This document shows positions 49,970 to 57,928 of a DNA stretch of 64,000 nt, piece by piece. Numbering within the stretch: position 1 is the stretch's first letter; every line of letters starts with the position of its first letter. Below the pieces are notes generated by a model, which did no database searches, had not been told where the DNA came from, and worked only from the letters and a program-made list of their open reading frames with translations. The DNA is from Bacillota bacterium. GTDB lineage: Bacteria; Bacillota; Clostridia; Christensenellales; CAG-138. The translations under genes were made by a program, and so were the position numbers. The DNA lies in NCBI GenBank assembly GCA_023455425.1, contig JAEYCM010000010.1, positions 1-64,000 on the forward strand. The letters are read 5' to 3'.

Positions 49970-51070
49970 ATGGAAGATTGGGAAAATGCATTTGGCGCTG
50001 TACCGGCCACGTTTCAAAAAAGCGTACGCATCGCCCTGGGCCATGTAGAGGAGAGGGAAACAATGCAACATACAACAATCAAACGTTCCAGGCGGCGCGC
50101 CGTACTGATCGCGGCCTGCATATTGTTGCTCGCAACAACCGCGTATGCGGCGGCGGTGCGCTTTGGGGTCGTTTCCTTTTTTGAAAGAAGGGGAAAACAG
50201 CTCCCGGACAATGCGGCGGGGATGGTGCAAACAGCTGTACCCCAGAAAACGCCGGACAATGCGCTTGTAACATTTTCCGTGCGCGAGGCGGTCTACAGTG
50301 CGGAGCAGTTTTATGTGGTGCTCGAAGCGCGGCCCACAAAGGCGAACGACTTTTTGCTGCTGTGCATGGATACCATGCCGGATGATCCTGCGGGCAATAT
50401 GGGTATTCCGGATACGGAAGCCACGCTAAAAGAGCTTGCCGCACAGCAGGGAAAGACACTGCTCCATGTGGGGGCAGGCATCTTCCTTGGCGAACAGTAT
50501 GTGATGAATACGGCCGATTTTCTGACAGAAGCGGACGGGACGGTTGTCATGATGCTTTCGGGCACCGGCGCGGGCAATGCGGGAAAGCAGCAGTTTACCT
50601 GCAAGACCTCCGTCATTCCTTATGACGCACAGGGCAGGCTGCTGATGGATGGCGAGAAGAAAAACAGCTTCCCGTTTACATTGGAAGCTCCGGCTTTAGG
50701 TGAGCCCGTCCTATACCGAGAGCAGCAGCCGACCGTTGTGGAGGGTGCCGGCGTAACGGTGGAGCGTGTGGAGTGGAAACAGACCGCGCTTGAAATTTAT
50801 GCGGAACTGTATTTCAAAATAGACCCCTCCGCCACGGCGGAGCAAAAAGCGGTTGCATCCGACAGCTTATGGTTTGAGTATCTCGATGAAAACGGCAACC
50901 GCCTTGCGGACGGCATTACCGGTATCGGGAGCATCGAACAGACGGAGGATGGCGGATTTGTACAAAAGACCTCCCTTGCCGCTATGGATACGCTGCCCGC
51001 ATCCATCACGGTCCGCGCGTATGACTTCGCGGAGGAGACGCGGTTTGGAAGCGTTACGCTGGAGAAGTAG
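49970..51070 (+). CDS. Single-pass membrane anti-sigma-like protein (DUF4179-like)
   Basis: 366 residues from ATG 49970, 6 nt after the sigma gene; GAGGAGG lies within the end of that gene. A short cytoplasmic N-terminus (~37 residues) precedes one membrane helix (AVLIAACILLLATTAYAAAV). A long extracytoplasmic domain follows (DNALVTFSVREAVYSAEQFY; SITVRAYDFAEETRFGSVTL). The layout and position beside an ECF sigma suggest an anti-sigma factor. No zinc-binding HxxxCxxC motif is present, so it is not a ZAS-type. Confidence 0.8.
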   Translation: MEDWENAFGAVPATFQKSVRIALGHVEERETMQHTTIKRSRRRAVLIAACILLLATTAYAAAVRFGVVSFFERRGKQLPDNAAGMVQTAVPQKTPDNALVTFSVREAVYSAEQFYVVLEARPTKANDFLLLCMDTMPDDPAGNMGIPDTEATLKELAAQQGKTLLHVGAGIFLGEQYVMNTADFLTEADGTVVMMLSGTGAGNAGKQQFTCKTSVIPYDAQGRLLMDGEKKNSFPFTLEAPALGEPVLYREQQPTVVEGAGVTVERVEWKQTALEIYAELYFKIDPSATAEQKAVASDSLWFEYLDENGNRLADGITGIGSIEQTEDGGFVQKTSLAAMDTLPASITVRAYDFAEETRFGSVTLEK

Positions 51071-51091
51071 CGGATCAGTCGCAAGATAAAC

Positions 51092-51124
51092 AAAAAGCCC
51101 GCTCCAAATGGAGCGGGCTTTTTG
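51092..51124. terminator. Bidirectional terminator between anti-sigma-like gene and eno
   Basis: AAAAGCCCGCTCC/GGAGCGGGCTTTT with loop AAAT and T-runs on both strands. Confidence 0.92.
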
Positions 51125-51142
51125 TATCGCTTTTAAGCGCGG

Positions 51143-52420
51143 TTACTTCGGGAACACATCCGCGCGGTAAATCGCGGCGTCGCTCAGCGCCTCTTCAATG
51201 CGCAAGAGCTGGTTGTACTTTGCCACGCGGTCGGTACGGGAAGGCGCGCCGGTCTTGATCTGGCCCGCGTTGACCGCCACCACGATATCCGCAATCGTCA
51301 CGTCCTCCGTCTCGCCGGACCGGTGGCTGACCACAGCCGTGTAACCCGCGCGGTTGGCCATGCTGATGGCGTCAAGCGTTTCAGACAGCGTGCCGATCTG
51401 GTTGACCTTGATGAGGATGCTGTTGCCCACGCCAAGGTCGATGCCCTTCTTGAGGCGTTCGGTGTTGGTCACAAACAGGTCGTCGCCCACGAGCTGTATC
51501 CGCTTGCCCAGGCGCTCGGTCAACAGCTTCCAGCCCTCCCAATCCTCTTCAGAAACGCCGTCCTCCAAGGAAATGATGGGGTATTTGTCGCAAAGATCGG
51601 CCCAGAAGGAAACCATTTCGGCCTTGGTCTTGCGGATGCCGGACTTCCAGAACAGGTAGGAGCCGTCTTCCTGGTACATTTCGGTGGCCGCGGCGTCGAT
51701 GGCGATTTTGAAATCTTCGCCCGGCAGATAGCCTGCCAGCTCAATGGCCTCTACAATCAACTGTATGGCCTCTTCATCAGTCTTGAGGTTGGGGGCAAAG
51801 CCGCCTTCGTCGCCGACCGCGGTGCCGTAACCCTTGCCGGTCAGCACCTTTTTGAGGGTATGGAACACTTCCGCGCTCATCTGCAGGCATTCATGGAAGC
51901 TGCGCGCTCCGACGGGCATGATCATGAATTCCTGAATGTTGACGCTGTTGTCCGCATGCTTGCCGCCGTTTAGAATGTTCATCATGGGTACGGGAAGCTG
52001 CCGCGCGTTGCACCCGCCGATATATTTGTAGAGCGGGATGCCGGCCTGCTGTGCGGCTGCCTTGGCGACCGCAAGGGAAACGCCCAGCATGGCGTTTGCG
52101 CCAAGCTTGCCCTTGTTGGGGGTGCCGTCCATTTCGCGCATCAGGTTGTCGATGGCGACCTGGTCGCGCGCGTCAAGGCCCATAAGCTCGCGCGCAATGC
52201 TCTTTGTGATGTTGGAGGCGGCCTTGGTCACGCCTTTGCCTAAGTAGCGCTTTTTGTCCCCGTCCCTAAGCTCCACCGCCTCAAAGGAACCCGTGGATGC
52301 GCCCGAGGGTACTGCCGCGCGGCCAACCGCCCCGCCGGAAAGCCGTACTTCCGCCTCTATGGTGGGGTTGCCCCTGGAGTCGAGTATTTCCCTTCCCTTT
52401 ACCTCTACGATTTTGAACAT
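51143..52420 (-). CDS. eno: Enolase
   Basis: 425 residues from ATG 52420 with AAAGGAG upstream; the frame is open for 24 more codons without a site. Classical signatures: VKGREILDSRGNPTIEAEVR, PSGASTGSFEAVELRDGD, the metal and catalytic stretches AIDAAATEMY and ISLEDGVSEEDW, VGDDLFVTNTERL, ILIKVNQIGTLSETLDAI, and VVSHRSGETED. It converts 2-phosphoglycerate to phosphoenolpyruvate. A long structured leader precedes it. Confidence 0.97.
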   Translation of the reverse strand: MFKIVEVKGREILDSRGNPTIEAEVRLSGGAVGRAAVPSGASTGSFEAVELRDGDKKRYLGKGVTKAASNITKSIARELMGLDARDQVAIDNLMREMDGTPNKGKLGANAMLGVSLAVAKAAAQQAGIPLYKYIGGCNARQLPVPMMNILNGGKHADNSVNIQEFMIMPVGARSFHECLQMSAEVFHTLKKVLTGKGYGTAVGDEGGFAPNLKTDEEAIQLIVEAIELAGYLPGEDFKIAIDAAATEMYQEDGSYLFWKSGIRKTKAEMVSFWADLCDKYPIISLEDGVSEEDWEGWKLLTERLGKRIQLVGDDLFVTNTERLKKGIDLGVGNSILIKVNQIGTLSETLDAISMANRAGYTAVVSHRSGETEDVTIADIVVAVNAGQIKTGAPSRTDRVAKYNQLLRIEEALSDAAIYRADVFPK

Positions 52421-52656
52421 ATCATTGCTCCTTTCGTGACCGGGCCGATTGCCCGCATGTTTTTCTATTCTGTAATTGGATGCGCATTCCAATGCGCCGC
52501 TCTGCTAGAGCAAATTCACTTATTAACTGGAAAGTCCAGACAATCTCTTTACCTGCTGCAGTGTGCCTTCCACACAACGTAGCGCTGTTACGTCTCGCTC
52601 CGTCTCCTAGCGGCATAAAAGATCTTAAGTTTCCTTTTTCCGGTTAATAAGTTCTA
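52421..52656 (-). ncRNA. Structured 5' leader of eno, family not assigned
   Basis: The arms 52518-52533 (ACTTATTAACTGGAAA) and 52637-52652 (TTTCCGGTTAATAAGT) are complementary at 15 of 16 positions, the sixteenth being a G-T-type pair. They close a domain of 103 nt. Between this domain and the gene lie two more perfect hairpins: GCTCT/AGAGC (52499-52511) and GCGCATT/AATGCGC (52482-52497). The eno promoter lies just outside. It may be a riboswitch or protein-responsive leader. No coding frame in it looks real. Confidence 0.6.
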
Positions 52657-52663
52657 TGGCTTT

Positions 52664-52693
52664 AATATACACGGATTTTTCAGGCTTTAGCAA
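52664..52693 (-). promoter_or_regulatory. Promoter of eno
   Basis: Minus strand TTGCTA (52688-52693), 18-nt spacer, TATATT (52664-52669). The predicted start near 52657 gives a leader of about 235 nt. Confidence 0.6.
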
Positions 52694-52709
52694 TAGATTG
52701 CGCCTGATT

Positions 52710-52742
52710 GCATAAAAAGGCACGCAGGAAAGTTCCTGCGTG
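52710..52742 (-). terminator. Rho-independent terminator of the feo operon
   Basis: GCACGCAGGAA/TTCCTGCGTGC, followed on the minus strand by CTTTTTATG, 18 bp after the DtxR-type gene. Confidence 0.88.
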
Positions 52743-52760
52743 CATCAATACGATGCCGTT

Positions 52761-53174
52761 TTAGCATTGCAGAATGTTGAGCGGCTCAATCTCCTGACCT
52801 TCGCGTACGATGTTCTCAATTCCCACGCACAGGCTGTCCACGCAGCGGCGGGAGAGGTTTCCCAGAATCGCGAGCGCGCACTCCTCCGCATCGAACGTGG
52901 AAAGGTTGGCAAACTGCTTGAAAAACGGATAGATCCGCTTATACTGCTCCAAATAGCAGCTTGATACGTCCCGGCCAAGCTGGGTCAGTTTCACTGTCTG
53001 CCGCGGTTCCTTTTCAATCAGCCCCATGTCCGCAAGGGTTTTGAGCATGCGGCATACGGAAGGCCGCGCCACGCCAAGCTCGATGGCGATATCCACCGAT
53101 CGCGCCTCGTTCTTGGTTTCCACAAGCTTTGAGATGATTAAGAGATATTTGATTTTTGCGTTGGTCAGCTCCAT
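52761..53174 (-). CDS. DtxR/MarR-like iron-dependent repressor of the feo operon
   Basis: 137 residues from ATG 53174 (AGGA about 8 nt upstream; two earlier in-frame starts have worse spacing). The N-terminal winged HTH is VDIAIELGVARPSVCRMLKT. The C-terminal helices (YLEQYKRIYPFFKQFANLST; DAEECALAILGNLSRRCVDS) match the DtxR/MntR dimer domain, but the usual His ligands are partly replaced by Cys and Glu. It ends the feo operon, so it is produced with its targets. Dyads of the DtxR type lie on that operon. Confidence 0.85.
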   Translation of the reverse strand: MELTNAKIKYLLIISKLVETKNEARSVDIAIELGVARPSVCRMLKTLADMGLIEKEPRQTVKLTQLGRDVSSCYLEQYKRIYPFFKQFANLSTFDAEECALAILGNLSRRCVDSLCVGIENIVREGQEIEPLNILQC

Positions 53175-53210
53175 ATCGCACATCCTGTCCAATCAGAAAG
53201 TAAGGGAAGG

Positions 53211-53242
53211 GGCCGCGCACGCTTTTTATTTCGCGCGCGGCC
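53211..53242 (-). terminator. Hairpin between the Cys-rich protein and regulator genes
   Basis: Minus strand GGCCGCGC/GCGCGGCC with a 16-nt loop, no T-run. Possibly a partial terminator that lowers regulator expression. Confidence 0.45.
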
Positions 53243-53256
53243 TCTAACGGGAACTT

Positions 53257-53406
53257 TTAGTGGCAGTGATCGCAGCCGGAAGAGCAGCCCGGGCAGCCTC
53301 CGCAGCCGCCGGTCTCCTTGCTGCGCCTGCGTCTTTTCACCATATTGATAATAACAAGCGCGACAAGCCCCGCCAGTACAGCGCTGATAATGATGGTTGC
53401 CAGCAT
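53257..53406 (-). CDS. FeoB-associated Cys-rich membrane protein
   Basis: 49 residues; AAAGGAGGG lies before ATG 53406. One membrane helix (IIISAVLAGLVALVIINMV) is followed by a basic stretch (KRRRRSKE) and a Cys-rich tail (CGGCPGCSSGCDHCH). This is the typical small FeoB partner of Firmicutes. It lies directly downstream of feoB. The cysteines may bind Fe2+ near the FeoB cytoplasmic side. Confidence 0.9.
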   Translation of the reverse strand: MLATIIISAVLAGLVALVIINMVKRRRRSKETGGCGGCPGCSSGCDHCH

Positions 53407-53464
53407 AAGAATCCCTCCTTTGGATGCGCGTTGTGGTTACTGCAGAAGTATAGCCTGTATTACA

Positions 53465-55612
53465 TTATGCGGCTTTCGTAGCCTTTGCCCCATATACCTT
53501 GAGCTTCTGGGTGCGGTTGGGCCGGAACAGCAGGTAGAAGAATACGGCGGTTACAAGGATGCCTGCCACGCTGCCCAGCGTGAATACCCCGGTCGAAACG
53601 AGCATGCCGATCTGGTAGATGGCGAGCGATACGATATAAGCAAATACCGTCTGATAGCCGATAGCGAACCAGGTCAGCTTGCCGGTGCCCATTTCGCGCT
53701 TGATGGCGCCCATCGCCGCAAAGCAGGGTGCGCACAGCAGGTTGAATACCAGCAGGGAGTAAGCGGCAAGCGGCGTAAAGGCTGCCTGCAGGTTGGCCCA
53801 GTATTCGACACCGTCCTCCGCAACTTCCGCAAAGCCGTACAGGATGCCGAAGGTGCCGACAAGGTTTTCTTTTGCCACAAGGCCGGTCAGCGTCGCGACG
53901 CTTGCTTCCCAGGTGCCAAAGCCGAGCGGGGCGAAAATGGGAGCGATCACGCTGCCGATAGAGGAAAGCATGGAATCCGCCGTATCCACCATCTGGATGG
54001 ACCAGTCGAACGTGCTTAAAAACCATACGACAATCGCGGAGATGAATATGATGGTACCGGCCTTCTGCACAAAGGATTTTGCGCGGTCCCACATATGGAT
54101 GACGACGCCTTTCGCGCCCGGTACGTGGTAGGCCGGCAACTCCATAACAAACGGGGCCGGATCGCCCGCAAAGGTCTTGAATTTCTTCAAGATGATGCCC
54201 GAGCTGATAATGGCCGCAATGCCCAGGAAGTAGGCGCTGGGCGCGACCCACCATGCGCCGCCGAACAGCGCGCCGGTGATGAGGGCGATGATGGGCAGCT
54301 TGGCGCCGCAGGGGATGAATGTGGTGGTGATGATGGTCATCCTGCGGTCGCTTTCGTTTTCAATGGTACGCGAGGCCATGATGCCCGGCACCCCGCAGCC
54401 CGTGCCGATGAGGATGGGGATGAAGGATTTTCCGGAAAGGCCGAACTTGCGGAAGATACGGTCCATAATGAACGCAATACGCGCCATGTAGCCGCAGTCC
54501 TCAAGAATAGCGAGGAAGAAGAACAGCACCAGCATCTGCGGCAGGAAGCCCAATACCGCGCCAACGCCGCCGATGATGCCGTCAAGTATCAGGGAGTTAA
54601 GCCAGGGCGCGGTGCCGAGAGAAGCGAGCAGTCCTTCTACGGCAGGAGGGAGGATCTCGCCAAACAGGCCGTCGTTCACCCAGTCCGTACCCCATGTGCC
54701 AACAGTGGATACGGAGATGTAGTAGACCAGGAACATGACCACAACGAATATGGGCAGCGCGAGGATACGGTTGGTGACGATGCGGTCGATTTTATCCGAA
54801 ACCGTCATGTTGCCGCTTGCGCGGTGCTTCTTGACGCAGGTTTCCATCAGCTTGCTGATGTAGGAGTACCGCTCGTTGGTGATGATGCTTTCGCTGTCGT
54901 CTTCCAGCTCCGCTTCGCAGTCCGCGATGATTTTTTCAAGCTTCGTTTCTACATCGCTGTCCAGTTTAAGCTGCGTGCGCACCTTTTCATCCCGCTCAAA
55001 CAGCTTGATGGAGAACCAGCGCAGCAGTTTGACGTCCACCAGGCTGCGGATCAGGTCCTCGATGTGCGCGATGGCGTGCTCCACCGTGCCGCCGAACGTG
55101 TGCAGCGGCTCCGCGTTCTTCTTGCTATGCGCAAGCGCCACGGCGCGGTCGGCCACTTCCTTGGTGCCAAGACCTTTGAGTGCGGAAGTCTCCACAATTT
55201 CACACCCGAGCGCGGCACTCAACTTTTTGATGTCGATGTTGTCCCCGTTTTTGCGCACCACGTCGATCATGTTGAGCGCGATCACGACGGGCAGCCCAAG
55301 CTCGACAAGCTGTGTGGTCAGGTACAGGTTGCGCTCGATATTGGAACTGTCTACGATATTGATGATTGCGTCCGGTTTTTCGTTGATCAGATAATTGCGG
55401 GAAACCACTTCCTCGAGCGTATACGGGGAAAGGGAATAGATGCCCGGCAGGTCCTGAATGATAACGTCCTTTTGTCCCCTGAGTTTGCCTTCCTTTTTTT
55501 CAACCGTTACGCCCGGCCAGTTGCCCACATATTGCGAGCTGCCCGTCAGGTCGTTGAACATGGTCGTCTTGCCGGAGTTTGGGTTCCCCGCAAGCGCGAT
55601 TTTGATAGACAT
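53465..55612 (-). CDS. feoB: Ferrous iron transporter FeoB
   Basis: 715 residues; AGGAGGGG precedes the ATG. The N-terminal G domain has GNPNSGKTT (P-loop, residues 9-17), the G2/G3 motifs (WPGVTVEKKEG; DLPGIYSLSP) and NMID. Next comes a helical GDI-like domain, and then the membrane core with the paired Gate motifs (LEDCGYMARIAFIMDR; IPILIGTGCGVPGIMASRTI). It imports Fe2+ in a nucleotide-dependent way. Confidence 0.97.
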   Translation of the reverse strand: MSIKIALAGNPNSGKTTMFNDLTGSSQYVGNWPGVTVEKKEGKLRGQKDVIIQDLPGIYSLSPYTLEEVVSRNYLINEKPDAIINIVDSSNIERNLYLTTQLVELGLPVVIALNMIDVVRKNGDNIDIKKLSAALGCEIVETSALKGLGTKEVADRAVALAHSKKNAEPLHTFGGTVEHAIAHIEDLIRSLVDVKLLRWFSIKLFERDEKVRTQLKLDSDVETKLEKIIADCEAELEDDSESIITNERYSYISKLMETCVKKHRASGNMTVSDKIDRIVTNRILALPIFVVVMFLVYYISVSTVGTWGTDWVNDGLFGEILPPAVEGLLASLGTAPWLNSLILDGIIGGVGAVLGFLPQMLVLFFFLAILEDCGYMARIAFIMDRIFRKFGLSGKSFIPILIGTGCGVPGIMASRTIENESDRRMTIITTTFIPCGAKLPIIALITGALFGGAWWVAPSAYFLGIAAIISSGIILKKFKTFAGDPAPFVMELPAYHVPGAKGVVIHMWDRAKSFVQKAGTIIFISAIVVWFLSTFDWSIQMVDTADSMLSSIGSVIAPIFAPLGFGTWEASVATLTGLVAKENLVGTFGILYGFAEVAEDGVEYWANLQAAFTPLAAYSLLVFNLLCAPCFAAMGAIKREMGTGKLTWFAIGYQTVFAYIVSLAIYQIGMLVSTGVFTLGSVAGILVTAVFFYLLFRPNRTQKLKVYGAKATKAA

Positions 55613-55638
55613 GTGCCACCCCTCCTAAAGAAATCTTG

Positions 55639-55656
55639 GGTTAGATGGTTCTAACC
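55639..55656. promoter_or_regulatory. DtxR-like operator between feoA and feoB
   Basis: GGTTAG-ATGGTT-CTAACC, 27 bp before the feoB start and 37 bp after feoA. Its arms match the sites upstream of the operon. Confidence 0.6.
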
Positions 55657-55692
55657 TTTGGCCCTAAAATATGCAGCCCGTATTGGCTGCGG

Positions 55693-55914
55693 TTAACCGA
55701 CTTCAATCAGTTCTGCGTCCGCTTTGCGGATGGAAAGCTCATAGTTGCGGACGTTGACTTCGATCGGATCTCCAAGCGGCGCAACCTTGCGTACAAAAAT
55801 ATTCACTCCCTTGGTGATCCCCATGTCCATAATCCTGCGTTTTACGGGGCCGTCCCCGTGCAGTTTGACGACCGTCACGGTCTCGCCCAGCTGTACGTTG
55901 CGAAGCGTCTTCAT
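55693..55914 (-). CDS. feoA: FeoA-type protein (second)
   Basis: 73 residues with the SH3-like FeoA fold: VTVVKLHGDGPVKRRIMDMG, then ITKGVNIFVRKVAPLGDPIE. GAGG lies upstream. FeoA helps FeoB, possibly as a regulator of its GTPase. It is the second of two adjacent feoA-like genes. Confidence 0.9.
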   Translation of the reverse strand: MKTLRNVQLGETVTVVKLHGDGPVKRRIMDMGITKGVNIFVRKVAPLGDPIEVNVRNYELSIRKADAELIEVG

Positions 55915-55929
55915 TGCTTTGCCTTCCTC

Positions 55930-56145
55930 CTACACCATAATTCTATTCGTCATGCTCTTATCAAGCGCAACGCGTGTATCTTTAATATTGAGTATCATAT
56001 TTCCGCCCGCGATCTTGGAGACCACCGTCACGCACCCGCCGACGACAAACCCCATGCTTGCGAGGTGTTGGCGTACATCGTCGTTCCCGGTAATTTTTTT
56101 AATATAGCTGGTTTCTCCTGTTTGCGTCATGGAAAGCGGCATCAT
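55930..56145 (-). CDS. feoA: FeoA-type protein (first)
   Basis: 71 residues from ATG 56145 (GGAGG 7 nt upstream; a GTG at 56151 is possible). Its sequence (YIKKITGNDDVRQHLASMGF, then VVGGCVTVVSKIAGGNMILN) is FeoA-like and clearly different from the second copy. It is the first gene of the feo operon, followed by a 15-bp gap. Confidence 0.88.
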   Translation of the reverse strand: MMPLSMTQTGETSYIKKITGNDDVRQHLASMGFVVGGCVTVVSKIAGGNMILNIKDTRVALDKSMTNRIMV

Positions 56146-56212
56146 GATCACTCCTCCCTGAATTGCCCGGCTCGCTCCGGGGAACCGGCGGGCCGATGCT
56201 TGACGGCCGTCT

Positions 56213-56230
56213 GGTTAGCTGATTCTAACC
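56213..56230. promoter_or_regulatory. DtxR-like operator in the feo leader
   Basis: GGTTAG-CTGATT-CTAACC. Confidence 0.65.
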
Positions 56231-56246
56231 TTGTCGCCGATAAAAT

Positions 56247-56264
56247 GGTTAGCACATACTAACC
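56247..56264. promoter_or_regulatory. DtxR-like operator just after the feo transcription start
   Basis: GGTTAG-CACATA-CTAACC, centred about 20 bp downstream of the -10 box, where it would block elongation or initiation. Confidence 0.65.
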
Positions 56265-56275
56265 TCTACGTGAGA

Positions 56276-56304
56276 AGTTTAGCATCCCAATGCATAGTTG
56301 TCAA
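56276..56304 (-). promoter_or_regulatory. Sigma-A promoter of the feo operon
   Basis: Minus strand TTGACA (56299-56304), 17-nt spacer, TAAACT (56276-56281). Flanked by DtxR-like operators on both sides. Confidence 0.75.
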
Positions 56305-56333
56305 TTATAAGGGAAAAAAACCTATGCGGGAAT

Positions 56334-56349
56334 GTTAGCAGATGCTAAC
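56334..56349. promoter_or_regulatory. DtxR-like operator upstream of the feo promoter
   Basis: GTTAG-CAGATG-CTAAC. Same arms as the other three sites, about 30 bp upstream of the -35 box. Confidence 0.6.
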
Positions 56350-56425
56350 TTTGAATTCTTTCGCAACGGATATAGCAATTTCTTATAGCCTGTCCTGACG
56401 GGGCACGTCAAAATGCGCGCGAGGC

Positions 56426-56454
56426 TTGTCAAAATCAATGCAAGCGCGTATCAT
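56426..56454 (+). promoter_or_regulatory. Promoter of tilS
   Basis: TTGTCA (56426-56431), 17-nt spacer, TATCAT (56449-56454). The predicted start falls at about 56461, only 2 nt before the ATG. Confidence 0.6.
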
Positions 56455-56462
56455 AACTTTAT

Positions 56463-57827
56463 ATGGAACTGGAGGGCTGTACGGCACACGTTGCAGCCGC
56501 CTTTGCGGCAAACGGCATCACGCAACAGGAAGGCCTGCTCGTAGGCGTTTCGGGCGGGATGGATTCGGTTGCGCTTTTGCATATCCTGTGCAAGCTGCGC
56601 GAAGTCGGCAAGGTGGGACGGCTGTCTGCCGCGCACGTCAACCACGGCATCCGCGAAAGTGCGGGAGAGGACGCCGCGTTTGTGCGCGCGCTGTGCGCGA
56701 ACTGGGACGTCAGGCTGTATGAAACGCGGGTGGACGTGCCGAAGCTGCAGGAAGAGACCGGGCAAACGCTGGAGGAAGCGGCAAGGGACGCCCGCTATGC
56801 GTTTTTGCGCAAGGCGAAACGGGAAAGCGGATCGGCCTTTCTTGTAACCGCCCACCATATGGACGATCAGGCGGAAACGGTGCTGATGCATCTGTTGCGC
56901 GGGACCGGGCTTTCGGGCCTGTGCGGCATGAAGGCGGTATCTGGCGATATGTTCCGCCCTTTGCTTGGCGTTTCCCGCAGGGAGCTTGCGGCGTACGTGG
57001 AAGAAAACGCGCTTTCCTACCGTACGGATGAAACCAATCTTACGCCCTGCTGCCTGAGAAACCGCATCCGTTTGGAACTGATTCCGCTGCTCAAAGAGGG
57101 ATACAACCCTTCCATCTCGGGAGGACTTGCGCGCATGGCAAAGTTGCTTTCTGAGGATGAGGCGTATCTCACGCTGGAAGCGGAGCAAAAGCTCAACGAG
57201 GCCGCGCTGCCCGCGGGAGGATATGACCGGAACAAGCTTGCTTTGCTGCCCATGCCCATACAATCCCGCGCGGTCCGGCTGATGCTTTCCCGTGAGGGCG
57301 CGCTCTACAATCTTCAGCAAGCGGGCGTCATCCGGCTTTGCGCTTTTTTGCAAGGAAGGACCGGAGCGCGTATGGAGCTTCCGAACGGGATGGAGGCGCG
57401 CATCCGGTATGACTCTATAATAATAGGAAAGCCGGAAGAAGCCCCGGAACCTTTTGAAACGCCTTTCCTTTGGCCGGGGGAAATCGGGACGCCTGCGGGC
57501 GTCTATACTGCGGCCCTTGTGGATGCCTTTGTACGCGAGGCGGGTGCGTTTGTCGCCTATATGGATGCGGACAAGCTTCCGGAGGAAGCCGTGGTGCGAA
57601 GGCGCAGGCCTGGGGACCGGTTTTATCCGCTCAATGCGCCGGGGGAACGCAAGCTCAAGGAATATCTGATCGATAAAAAGTTTGCGCATCCTGCGCGCAA
57701 TCTGCCGCTCATCGCCGCAGGACAACATGTGCTCTTTTTCCCGGGCGGAACGGTTTCGCACCTCATACGCGTACGGGAAGATACGCGGCGGATATTGCGC
57801 GTGGCGTTTCAATTGGAACAGCGTTAA
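56463..57827 (+). CDS. tilS: tRNA(Ile)-lysidine synthase
   Basis: 454 residues. The PP-loop VGVSGGMDSVALLHIL (SGGMDS at 30-35) binds ATP. HVNHGIRESAGEDAAFVRAL and TAHHMDDQAETVLMHLLRGT are TilS signatures, and the C-terminal part (RRRRPGDRFYPLNAPGERKL) is the tRNA-binding TilS domain. It converts C34 of tRNA-Ile(CAU) to lysidine. No Shine-Dalgarno site is visible before ATG 56463, and the promoter lies almost on the start codon, so the mRNA is probably leaderless. Confidence 0.95.
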   Translation: MELEGCTAHVAAAFAANGITQQEGLLVGVSGGMDSVALLHILCKLREVGKVGRLSAAHVNHGIRESAGEDAAFVRALCANWDVRLYETRVDVPKLQEETGQTLEEAARDARYAFLRKAKRESGSAFLVTAHHMDDQAETVLMHLLRGTGLSGLCGMKAVSGDMFRPLLGVSRRELAAYVEENALSYRTDETNLTPCCLRNRIRLELIPLLKEGYNPSISGGLARMAKLLSEDEAYLTLEAEQKLNEAALPAGGYDRNKLALLPMPIQSRAVRLMLSREGALYNLQQAGVIRLCAFLQGRTGARMELPNGMEARIRYDSIIIGKPEEAPEPFETPFLWPGEIGTPAGVYTAALVDAFVREAGAFVAYMDADKLPEEAVVRRRRPGDRFYPLNAPGERKLKEYLIDKKFAHPARNLPLIAAGQHVLFFPGGTVSHLIRVREDTRRILRVAFQLEQR

Positions 57828-57928
57828 CTTAAGCCGCGAAAAAAGAAATATGGTTTCCTGCAAGCCGCAATATAAATTGCTGTTTGTATCCAATATAAGA
57901 AAAGTTACATAATAGGAGGGTATTGCTT

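Noticed and set aside
52518..52652. Considered as a MITE because of the inverted repeats
   Set aside because: No target-site duplication is visible and the arms lie wholly inside the eno leader; kept as structured leader, with the MITE idea noted as the alternative.
54095..55654. 519-codon plus-strand frame over feoB
   Set aside because: Antisense shadow of feoB; no ribosome site and no recognisable domain.
56451..57893. 480-codon minus-strand frame over tilS
   Set aside because: Shadow of tilS; no start context.
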